A DNA stretch of 64,000 nt, taken from contig JALEPU010000110.1 of assembly GCA_022766905.1 (NCBI GenBank), positions 1 to 64,000 of the forward strand, in the 5' to 3' direction. Source of the stretch: Lachnospiraceae bacterium (GTDB lineage Bacteria > Bacillota > Clostridia > Lachnospirales > Lachnospiraceae). Positions within the stretch are counted from its first letter, which is position 1. Each line of letters starts with the position of its first letter. The translations under genes were made by a program, and so were the position numbers. This document shows, piece by piece, positions 56,694 to 63,580 of the stretch. Below the pieces are notes generated by a model. The model was given only the letters and a program-made list of their open reading frames with translations, was not told where the DNA came from and made no database searches.

Positions 56694-57124
56694 AGTTCAT
56701 CCTCCTCTTCGGCTTCTGCTGCGTTTGCTTTTAACATGTTTTTACATGATTTGATATAAGTATCTTTTCCAAGGCTCTCGTATACTTCCTGTGCTTTGAT
56801 CTCCTCATTCATCGTGCGAAGGCCGATGACATCGATCAGCATTGGAAGGCTTAATCCGGTAATAATATCCATTCTCTCCTGGTTTGCTGCAACTTCAAAA
56901 GCAGCGTTGTAAGGACTTCCTCCAAACAAGTCTACAAGAAATAAAATTTCTTCATCTGCTGCCAGCGGATCAATAATTTCGTGATACTTCTTTTTTAATG
57001 TCTCTGCATTCTGTCCCGGTTCAAAAGTAACCACATCAAGATGATCGATCTGTCCAAATACCAGATTTGCTGCATCTACAACTCCAGGGGCCAATTTACC
57101 ATGGGCTGCTAAAATAATATTCAT
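56690..57124 (-). CDS. sorF: PTS mannose-type IIA component
   Basis: A 144-aa EIIA of the mannose family (PTS fructose-type IIA fold). The phosphoacceptor His8 is in ILAAHGKLAPGV, and LVDLFGGSP carries the conserved Gly pair. The start at 57124 has GGAGG upstream; a seven-codon longer frame exists. The C-terminus is acidic (AEAEEEDEL), like that of IIC. First gene of the sorbose operon, behind the promoter at 57190-57218. Confidence 0.9.
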   Translation of the reverse strand: MNIILAAHGKLAPGVVDAANLVFGQIDHLDVVTFEPGQNAETLKKKYHEIIDPLAADEEILFLVDLFGGSPYNAAFEVAANQERMDIITGLSLPMLIDVIGLRTMNEEIKAQEVYESLGKDTYIKSCKNMLKANAAEAEEEDEL

Positions 57125-57167
57125 CCATCTTCCTCCATGTTGCATAATTTTTTATTTTCTTTTCGCG

Positions 57168-57182
57168 CGAAATTTAATTTTG
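57168..57182. promoter_or_regulatory. Operator-like palindrome O2 of the sorbose operon
   Basis: CGAAATTTAATTTTG matches the perfect palindrome at 57230-57244 (CGAAATTTTATTTCG) at 13 of 15 positions. It lies between the -10 and the IIA ribosome site, a position where bound repressor would block transcription. Confidence 0.55.
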
Positions 57183-57189
57183 TGATTTG

Positions 57190-57218
57190 ATTATATTAAG
57201 AAATTTTGTTTTTGTCAA
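57190..57218 (-). promoter_or_regulatory. Promoter of the sorbose PTS operon
   Basis: On the minus strand a consensus TTGACA (57218-57213), a 17-base spacer and TATAAT (57195-57190). It is the clearest promoter in the window and lies between the two palindromes. A low-activity regulator-free state would be costly, so it is probably repressed by the RpiR protein; that is inference. Confidence 0.75.
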
Positions 57219-57229
57219 TAGGGAATTTA

Positions 57230-57244
57230 CGAAATTTTATTTCG
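57230..57244. promoter_or_regulatory. Operator-like palindrome O1 of the sorbose operon
   Basis: CGAAATTTTATTTCG is a perfect 6-3-6 palindrome 12 bases upstream of the -35. Its centre is 62 bases from that of O2, about six helical turns, so repressors could lie on the same face and loop. Confidence 0.55.
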
Positions 57245-57387
57245 CCCCTCATTTTTCTTTTTTTGTCCGGATTTCAATCAGGTCCTATTTCTCTCCCGGT
57301 GCAAATTGTCTTGCTTTTTCATTTCATGTTCAGCGTATATTCGCAATTCGTTTCCCTACTTGATTCGGTTAAATATTTTTTCATAAC

Positions 57388-57424
57388 AAAAAAGCACCAT
57401 CAGCTTCCTGTTGATCGTGCTTTT
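57388..57424 (-). terminator. Terminator of the HAD-like gene
   Basis: On the minus strand AAAAGCACGATCA pairs with TGATGGTGCTTTT (one mismatch), followed by a T run. With the promoter and palindromes it accounts for most of the 370-base gap between 57125 and 57494. Confidence 0.7.
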
Positions 57425-57494
57425 CTATTTTTTACATATATTTATTTTTATATTTACAGGAGAATACCAAAGTCAAATCGGCATTTCCAGGATT

Positions 57495-57872
57495 TTAACA
57501 TTCTATACGCTCTAACAAGGGCAACAACCCTCTAAGATCACCAATGACATAATCGGCTCCTGCTTTCCGATATTTTTCTTCTGCTATATGCATGTATTTT
57601 GTTTTTTGTCCCACTGAAAGAAGGTCAAATTCCTCTTTGGAAAGTCCCAATAGGGAACTTCCTTCCAGAACACCAATAGAAATTAGTCCTGCATTTTTTC
57701 CTTCTTTTATATCGGAGATGGTATCTCCTACTTTGATTGCTGCTTCTACAGACGGTACCTGCAGCAATATCGTCGTCAGGTGAAACTCTTTGGCAATGGT
57801 CTTTATCCTGTCTTTAATGGATTCCTTGGTTACTCCATCATAGGCCTTTTTGACATGTTTAAGTTCTAACAT
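57495..57872 (-). pseudogene. Truncated HAD/PhnX-like protein
   Basis: About 125 aa. The C-terminal part KVGDTISDIKEGKNAGLISIGV, then GSSLLGLSKEEFDLLS, matches the end of phosphonoacetaldehyde hydrolase (PhnX), a HAD enzyme of about 265 aa. The N-terminal half, including the DxD nucleophile motif, is missing: the frame begins MLELKHVKKAYDG and continues with sequence I cannot align to PhnX. So catalysis as PhnX is unlikely and this may be a decayed gene. The start has GAAAGG upstream and it has its own terminator, so it may still be expressed. A reduced stand-alone HAD-like protein is the alternative. Confidence 0.6.
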
Positions 57873-58048
57873 CCTTTCATCCTTTCTCTTCACTGGCTTC
57901 TTCCGGCTTCCAGTCATTTGTTTTTTTGAACAACGCCATTATAGCAATGAGATTTTTTTGGAACAAGCAAGTCGAAATTAAGCCTGTGTAATCTCCAGGT
58001 TAAATAAGAAAAGGGGACATTGCATTTTTTTTACAACCCCCCAATCAA

Positions 58049-58086
58049 AAAGCCGGAACTCACCTAAAGTGGTAAATTCCAGCTTT
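58049..58086 (-). terminator. Terminator of the oxidoreductase gene
   Basis: On the minus strand AAAGCTGGAA pairs with TTCCGGCTTT (one mismatch) followed by TTTTT. It lies 20-60 bases past the oxidoreductase stop. Confidence 0.6.
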
Positions 58087-58108
58087 ATCAATCATTTTTT
58101 TCTTTCTT

Positions 58109-59086
58109 TTATTTTTCTTCTTCCGGATATTTCATTCCCCAATCCTTTCGAATCCGGGTCATCAGATCCATCACATCTTTCGTATAGGACAGTTTCATTA
58201 CTGCTTCATCCCCGGAAACTGCCTGTTCCATATCTTCTACTTCATAAACCAGTGCATCTTCTGTGCTTCCGGCCCGAATGGTTTCTTTTTCCCCGCTTTC
58301 CGTATAAGTAATCACAGCTTCTTCCCCGCGAGGGTATTCATAAAGTTCCACATAACCCTTTTCAAAGGCTATGGTTCCCCTCTTTGGCTGTTTTGCATGG
58401 AGAGATAAAATGACGGATGCCATCTCTTCTTCCTTATTTTTCAACAGAATAGAGGCCTGTTCATCTACACCGGTTGGGGCATAGCGGACCTGGGACAGAA
58501 CCTCCTCCGGTTTGGAGCTCATAAACCAGCGGACAAAGGAAAGTGCATAAACTCCGATATCCAACATTGCTCCTCCTGCCAGGTTCCGGCTAAAGAACCG
58601 ATTATTCATATCGTATTCTTTGTAACTTCCGAAATTCATCTGAATCAGTTTTAATGCGCCCAGTTTTCCGGACTCTATGATTTCATTTAACTTTTTATAA
58701 ATTGGCATATGATAGATTGTCATAGCCTCTGCCAGAACAACCTGATTCTTCTCCGCTAACGAAATCGCTTCTTCCAGCTCTTCACGATTCAAAGTAATGG
58801 ATTTTTCGCAAAGCACATGTTTGCCGGCGGCCAGCGCTTTTCGTAAATATTGAATATGTGTATTATGAGGGGTGGAAATATAAATAATATCTACCTTATC
58901 ATCCAGAAAAACATCCTCCATCGAATCATAGACCTTTTCCACTCCATATTTTTCTGCAAATTGAACAGCTTTTTCATAAGTACGGTTTGCAACTCCGTAA
59001 AGCTTCCTTCCTTTTTTTGCCATAGCCTGAGCCAACTGATTGGCAATCACGCCGCAGCCTAAAGAAACCCAACGATATTCTTTCAT
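58109..59086 (-). CDS. Gfo/Idh/MocA family oxidoreductase
   Basis: A 325-aa NAD(P)-dependent dehydrogenase. The N-terminal Rossmann domain has WVSLGCGVIANQLAQ, YISTPHNTHIQYLRKALAAGKHVLCEKSITLN (the conserved Glu-Lys pair). The C-terminal domain begins near MNFGSYKEYD and includes GGAMLDIGVYALSF. Such enzymes oxidise sugars, inositol or related polyols. It carries the same operator-like palindrome in its promoter region as the sorbose operon, so it may be part of the same regulon. No substrate is assignable. Confidence 0.85.
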   Translation of the reverse strand: MKEYRWVSLGCGVIANQLAQAMAKKGRKLYGVANRTYEKAVQFAEKYGVEKVYDSMEDVFLDDKVDIIYISTPHNTHIQYLRKALAAGKHVLCEKSITLNREELEEAISLAEKNQVVLAEAMTIYHMPIYKKLNEIIESGKLGALKLIQMNFGSYKEYDMNNRFFSRNLAGGAMLDIGVYALSFVRWFMSSKPEEVLSQVRYAPTGVDEQASILLKNKEEEMASVILSLHAKQPKRGTIAFEKGYVELYEYPRGEEAVITYTESGEKETIRAGSTEDALVYEVEDMEQAVSGDEAVMKLSYTKDVMDLMTRIRKDWGMKYPEEEK

Positions 59087-59106
59087 AATATCTCCTTCCT
59101 TTTTGG

Positions 59107-59121
59107 CGGAATTTTATTTTG
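59107..59121. promoter_or_regulatory. Operator-like site at the oxidoreductase gene (downstream)
   Basis: CGGAATTTTATTTTG differs from the sorbose O1 palindrome (CGAAATTTTATTTCG) at two positions. It lies between the -10 and the ribosome site of the oxidoreductase, the same relative position as O2 in the sorbose operon. Confidence 0.45.
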
Positions 59122-59152
59122 TTATTTTGTTTATTGCGATATTATATTTCTT

Positions 59153-59180
59153 ATACTAGCATAAAATAAAATTTTGTCAA
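59153..59180 (-). promoter_or_regulatory. Promoter of the oxidoreductase gene
   Basis: On the minus strand TTGACA (59180-59175), a 16-base spacer and TAGTAT (59158-59153). TTGACA matches the consensus -35; the leader is about 60 bases. Confidence 0.6.
59162..59176. promoter_or_regulatory. Weaker operator-like site overlapping the -35
   Basis: TAAAATAAAATTTTG retains AAAT-NNN-ATTTTG of the motif and overlaps the -35. Its centre is 55 bases from the downstream site. Confidence 0.35.
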
Positions 59181-59242
59181 TACGTTGTTGAGAAATAAGA
59201 AGGAATCCTGCCGGCAATCAAAAAGTTGCTCCGTAGTAGTAT

Positions 59243-59383
59243 CTGTGATACGGTCCCGGTAATCATATTGCACTTTTTCGCTGAATTTAAAAAGGCGCAA
59301 TCTGGCAGTAGATTTACATGCCAGATTGCGCCTTTGTCATAAATTCCAAAAAACGTGCTTTGATTACCGGGACCGTATCACAG
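59243..59383. repeat. 141-bp element with perfect 23-bp inverted repeats
   Basis: A 23-base arm (CTGTGATACGGTCCCGGTAATCA reduced here to its first 20: CTGTGATACGGTCCCGGTAA) at 59243-59265 recurs as its exact complement at 59361-59383. Between the arms is a nested perfect 17-bp hairpin (59291-59307 with 59319-59335). It sits six bases past the DUF1002 stop. It may be a MITE-like miniature element or a large terminator structure; it has no coding potential and shows no clear target duplication. It explains most of the gap at 59087-59389. Confidence 0.8.
59291..59340 (-). terminator. Nested 17-bp hairpin terminator
   Basis: AAAGGCGCAATCTGGCA (59291-59307) and TGCCAGATTGCGCCTTT (59319-59335) form a perfect stem, with T runs on the minus strand. 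It can end the DUF1002 transcript. Confidence 0.8.
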
Positions 59384-59389
59384 TTATTT

Positions 59390-60283
59390 CTATGAAAGCA
59401 GCCCCATAATTCCATCAATAATACTGTTAATTACATTCTTCACTTTCTGCCAGAAACTTTCGGAAGTAATGTCAATTCCCATATCGGAAAGCTTCTGATA
59501 AATCTCTTTTGCCTGTTCTTTCAGCTGATTAGCATCCAGATCCAGATCTGATATCTTCTGCATCAGATCTTTGATCAGCTGTTTATCATCATCCGATAAG
59601 GTAACTTCAAGTTCCTTACAGGCATCCTCGATCGCATCCATGATTTCTTCTTCTGAATCCAGATTCTCTGATACAACCTTTTCCTTAATCAGGGCAAAAA
59701 GCTGTTCCGCCTTGTCGTAGTCTCCCAGACTGCCGGCAATCTCACCGGTTGCCACCAGCTCATTGGTAGCAGCATCTTTACTTTCCTCAGAAATCTCTTC
59801 TCCGGTCATCGCCTCATAGGCTTTCATTACGCCGACCAAAGCTGCGGTACCTGTTATATTAAAAGGTCCTGCAACCTTAATGGTCGCATCTGAAATACCT
59901 GCTGTAGCAAGGGCATTCCGATACATGCCGCTGGTACAATACGTAATATTACTTGTCTCAACATCAATTCCATTTCCCTCATCCTCTGTTACTACAAGAA
60001 CAGAAGACAATGCTCGGGATCCAATTACACTGGCTGATACATAATCATCCAGATAGTCATGTTCTTCTTCGTTGGTCACAGTGCCTACTGTATATTCACC
60101 CAGATCATCTTCATCCACACCAAGCAGTTCCAAAACCTTTTCTTTTTCAGAAGCGGTCAAATCAGCTCCTAAAGATAAATATGGTTTCTCTGTTACCGCA
60201 TCCGCAGATACAGAAAACCCGGGTAAAACAGTACCGGCTATGATAACTACCGATAAAAGAAACCCAAATATTCTCTTCATCAT
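59390..60283 (-). CDS. Secreted DUF1002 protein
   Basis: A 297-aa exported protein. A signal peptide (about residues 1-28, ending SVSADA) is followed by a DUF1002 domain (about 40-290), with VGTVTNEEEHDYLDDYVSAS, GSRALSSVLV and NELVATGEIAGSLGDYDKAEQLF. The C-terminal part is acidic and helical. Function is unknown; the family is common in Gram-positive gut bacteria. The start at 60283 has GAGGAG seven bases upstream; a second ATG follows directly. It has its own promoter at 60389-60417 and a strong terminator. Confidence 0.82.
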   Translation of the reverse strand: MMKRIFGFLLSVVIIAGTVLPGFSVSADAVTEKPYLSLGADLTASEKEKVLELLGVDEDDLGEYTVGTVTNEEEHDYLDDYVSASVIGSRALSSVLVVTEDEGNGIDVETSNITYCTSGMYRNALATAGISDATIKVAGPFNITGTAALVGVMKAYEAMTGEEISEESKDAATNELVATGEIAGSLGDYDKAEQLFALIKEKVVSENLDSEEEIMDAIEDACKELEVTLSDDDKQLIKDLMQKISDLDLDANQLKEQAKEIYQKLSDMGIDITSESFWQKVKNVINSIIDGIMGLLS

Positions 60284-60388
60284 ACTTCGCTCCTCATATT
60301 GTACTATTCTAGTACTGCATCTCATACTTCCTTCTTGTAACTGTGATTGTCAAAGCCAGGCAAAATCTGTTTTGACTCACTTGGGCTA

Positions 60389-60417
60389 ATTATAACACAT
60401 CTATTTCATAATGTCTT
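60389..60417 (-). promoter_or_regulatory. Promoter of the DUF1002 gene
   Basis: On the minus strand AAGACA (60417-60412), a 17-base spacer and TATAAT (60394-60389). The leader is about 105 bases and the promoter begins only ten bases past the YfhO stop. Confidence 0.5.
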
Positions 60418-60426
60418 AACTTTCTT

Positions 60427-63060
60427 TTAAAATTTCTTTCCAATTTCACAGTCAATTACAGCATTTTCCTGAAAAGGTGTTTCCATTGATGGAATTCTCC
60501 TCTTCTTTTTCTGACGATTTACAATCTTTCTGCGATAAAGCAGGTAAACGATAAGACCGAGAAGGGTCATCAAAAGGCCCTGATAAAATCCTGGTGAAAC
60601 ATAAGAAAGAACGATTTCATGAGCACCGGAAGAAGCTTCTACCGCCAGCAGCCCGTCTGCCACCGATACCGGATCCATCTCTTCTCCATCTAACGTAATC
60701 TTCCAGCCCTCGTCATACGGAATGGAAAATAAAATAAGTCCTTCCTCATCCAGCGTAATCGTTCCGGACAAAGAATCACTGGTATACGTATCAACCCGAA
60801 AACCGTTTTTGTTCATTTTTTCTGCCACCAGATCAAATTGTTCCTGGTCAAAATCTGCCGCTGATAAACGAACAACCCCCTCCATCACATCATCATCCGC
60901 AAGCTGCAAAAGTACCTGAACAACGTCTCCCTGCTCAATCAGTCCCACATGATAAATCTCGGAATTGATTTTTTTACAAACTCTCACTTCCTGATTTACT
61001 TTTACAATGGCATTGGTCACCTGGCTGCCATCGTAATGAATATACAGATCCTCCCCGCCATAGGTCGGAAGGGTAAAGACCATATTATCCGACTGGCTGC
61101 TTGTGTTTTCAAAGGTATACTCGCCATCATTGGTCCATTCTATTTCACAGTCATTGGTCTCCGGATCCAGAATCGGGATGTCATGGAAAATCTCATCCAT
61201 GCCATAAGCCTGTTCGACAAAGTCATTTTGCACCCGGAACGGATAAGCACTTTCATAAAACCAGTCTTCCAGGTAACCCTCTACGCCATACCCGATGAAG
61301 GTTTCATATGGATTTTCCAGCAAATCCATGTCGTCGTAACTTTTTACTACTTTAAAACCATTCAGATTTTCGTCATCGTCCCGCCGGATATTGTATTTTA
61401 CGTGAAAAAGCATATTTGTAAGAGGAGTTGCCCCTTTATATAAATATTCATTGGCTCCTGTAAAAAATCCAAAGTGATCCATCATGGAAACGGCGCCTCC
61501 ATTGGCAGTAGAACCAAACATGGTCACACATTTCAGATTATGCCAGATCTCTTCATCCAGCATTTTGCTGGAAATCAGATCTGTTCTTACCAGTTCATCA
61601 CCTATCTCTTCTTTTACTTCTTCGATTGCCTCTGTATCACTGAAAAACTTCGGCACATCAATCTGTCCGTTTTCATCAAAACCATAAAAAGTAAGGCTGG
61701 CCGCTTCTACCAAAGCCACCAGGGTAAGGCTGACCGCACAAACTTTCCAGGCGATTTTTCTCTTTGAATAAAAAAGCAGAATCAATCCATAAAAAACAAT
61801 CAGCCCCATCGACAGCCCCAAAGAAAGATATCCGATTTCCTTGTCGCTTTGCCAGTAAAACAAGCCAAGCAACAGAAGCGATGCACAAAGTGCCAAGGCT
61901 ACATGGCCGATTCGCATTGCTTTGATCTTCTCAAAAGCCTCAAATCCGGTAAAAATAATCAAAAACAGGTATAAAAATGCAAACCGGTTCGGAATTCCAT
62001 ACTGATCGTGGAATCCATGCCAGATAAAGTTCAGAATCTGTTCATTGAAACTGACAACAAAAATCGCCAGAAATCCGATTCTTTTTATTTTACTCCAAAG
62101 AGAAATTCTTCTCCCAAACAAATACAAAAAGACAAGAAACAGGGAGAGCATTCCTACATACAAGTTGGCATTTCCGTCAAAATTATCATTGGTAATCGGC
62201 TTCGTCACCGCCAGATGGGTAGACAGAATATCCCACAAATTGGTATACCAGCTATGTTCCGGCAAGGTCATAAGCTCCGCAGATGCTGTATTCATAATTC
62301 CAAGGTAAGCAGGGACCAGACCGATTCCCGCTAAAGCCGCAGCAAGCAAAGAAGAAAATCCAAAGAGCAGCCCGCCCTTTACAAACTGACCCACACTTTT
62401 GTGGTCGTAAAAGACAAACCAGAGAACCAGAAAAATACAGATCATAAAGGCCATATAAAAATTGCCGATCATGGCAAGAGCCAAAGTCCAGCAATAAAGC
62501 CTTCCGTCTCTTTTTTTCATAATATTGTCAAATCCCATCAGAACCAGTGGAAACATGACAATAGAATCCAGCCACATCACGTTCCAGCTATAGCCAATGA
62601 TATAGTTGGAGAGGGAAAATGCCGTAGAAAAGGCCAGAACCCTCCAGTTCTTTTTGTCCGATCTGGAAATCAAAAAGCAGGTTGTGGTAAGGCCGATCAG
62701 ACTGATCTTTAGTACAATCAAAAAACTGACTGCCATATTAAGTCCGGTCTTTGGCACAAGCAAGATCAAAAGGTTCAGAGGACTGGAAAGATAATAGGAC
62801 CAGAGCGATAGAAAGTTATACCCAAGACCTCCGTTCCAGGAATAAAAAAAAGAATCCAGATGTTTTAATTTTTCCTGATACTCGGAGAAAAAAGGCATAT
62901 ACTGATGGAGTCCGTCAATAATCACCAGAGACCGGTCTCCGAAAGGCTCTACCCCGCATACCATGCATACAACAAGCATCACCAAAAAAGGAATGGAAAA
63001 TCCCGCTATGTATACCCAATTTTCTTTTGCCCATGCTTTTAACTGTCCTGTTCGTGTCAT
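60427..63060 (-). CDS. YfhO-family membrane protein
   Basis: An 877-aa protein with about a dozen membrane segments in the first 460 residues, a large extracytoplasmic domain and a final helix (about 825-845). Landmarks shared with the first YfhO protein include IIDGLHQYMPFFSEYQEKLK with its early acidic loop, SYYLSSPLNLLILL, YSWNVMWLDSIVMFPLVLMG and the closing FSIPYDEGWKITLDGEEM. By analogy with characterised YfhO proteins of Firmicutes it probably adds a sugar from a lipid-phosphate donor to a surface polymer. It is 19 bases behind the Gx transporter gene, in an apparent operon with a glycosyltransferase. Confidence 0.83.
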   Translation of the reverse strand: MTRTGQLKAWAKENWVYIAGFSIPFLVMLVVCMVCGVEPFGDRSLVIIDGLHQYMPFFSEYQEKLKHLDSFFYSWNGGLGYNFLSLWSYYLSSPLNLLILLVPKTGLNMAVSFLIVLKISLIGLTTTCFLISRSDKKNWRVLAFSTAFSLSNYIIGYSWNVMWLDSIVMFPLVLMGFDNIMKKRDGRLYCWTLALAMIGNFYMAFMICIFLVLWFVFYDHKSVGQFVKGGLLFGFSSLLAAALAGIGLVPAYLGIMNTASAELMTLPEHSWYTNLWDILSTHLAVTKPITNDNFDGNANLYVGMLSLFLVFLYLFGRRISLWSKIKRIGFLAIFVVSFNEQILNFIWHGFHDQYGIPNRFAFLYLFLIIFTGFEAFEKIKAMRIGHVALALCASLLLLGLFYWQSDKEIGYLSLGLSMGLIVFYGLILLFYSKRKIAWKVCAVSLTLVALVEAASLTFYGFDENGQIDVPKFFSDTEAIEEVKEEIGDELVRTDLISSKMLDEEIWHNLKCVTMFGSTANGGAVSMMDHFGFFTGANEYLYKGATPLTNMLFHVKYNIRRDDDENLNGFKVVKSYDDMDLLENPYETFIGYGVEGYLEDWFYESAYPFRVQNDFVEQAYGMDEIFHDIPILDPETNDCEIEWTNDGEYTFENTSSQSDNMVFTLPTYGGEDLYIHYDGSQVTNAIVKVNQEVRVCKKINSEIYHVGLIEQGDVVQVLLQLADDDVMEGVVRLSAADFDQEQFDLVAEKMNKNGFRVDTYTSDSLSGTITLDEEGLILFSIPYDEGWKITLDGEEMDPVSVADGLLAVEASSGAHEIVLSYVSPGFYQGLLMTLLGLIVYLLYRRKIVNRQKKKRRIPSMETPFQENAVIDCEIGKKF

Positions 63061-63079
63061 ACTATGAATTCCTTTCTAA

Positions 63080-63580
63080 TCAATGCCCCATCTGATATAA
63101 ATCCGGGACTCGTTTCAATACTTCCCGGCTTCCGATTCCGATCAAAAGTCCGGTCATAATTCCTGCCACCATTAAAGCCGGAAAATAAAAAATAATCCTG
63201 CCATTTTCCATCAAAATGACTGCCGCACCGATTTGTCCCAGATTATGGCTAACCCCTCCGGCTATACTGACTCCCAGAATACTGAAGCTTTTCCGGCGTT
63301 TGAAAAAGCACATCACCAGAAAACTTAAGATTCCTCCGGCCAGACTGTATAAAATCGAAAAAACATTGCCAAATAAAAATCCTGCCAGCAAAATCCGAAG
63401 AACGGAAACGAAAGCAGCATCCTTCCATCCACACCGGTAAAGAACCACTACCGTTACCAGGTTTGCAAGGCCTAACTTAATTCCGGGTGCTCCAAAATAT
63501 ACCGGAATCAAAGATTCCACATAGCTGGCAATCAAAGCCAGGGCCACAAACATTCCTAAAAATGCTGTTTTCTTCCTCAT
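63080..63580 (-). CDS. Gx transporter family protein
   Basis: A 166-aa membrane protein with about five helices. Sequence such as VYFGAPGIKLGLANLVTVVVLY and ILLAGFLFGNVFSILYSLAGG matches the Gx transporter family (also named heptaprenyl diphosphate synthase component I), related to ECF-type S components. The substrate is unknown; its place beside glycan genes hints at an isoprenoid or sugar-linked role, which is only a guess. Its ATG overlaps the upstream transferase stop by four bases (ATGA). Confidence 0.8.
   Translation of the reverse strand: MRKKTAFLGMFVALALIASYVESLIPVYFGAPGIKLGLANLVTVVVLYRCGWKDAAFVSVLRILLAGFLFGNVFSILYSLAGGILSFLVMCFFKRRKSFSILGVSIAGGVSHNLGQIGAAVILMENGRIIFYFPALMVAGIMTGLLIGIGSREVLKRVPDLYQMGH

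Noticed and set aside
57834..57872. N-terminus MLELKHVKKAYDG resembling an ABC transporter ATPase start
   Set aside because: No Walker A or signature follows; the rest of the frame is HAD-like. The resemblance is too short to support a fusion.
59243..59383. Small regulatory RNA gene
   Set aside because: No promoter is visible for it and the nested hairpin acts as a terminator of the adjacent gene; a transposon-like origin fits the long perfect arms better.
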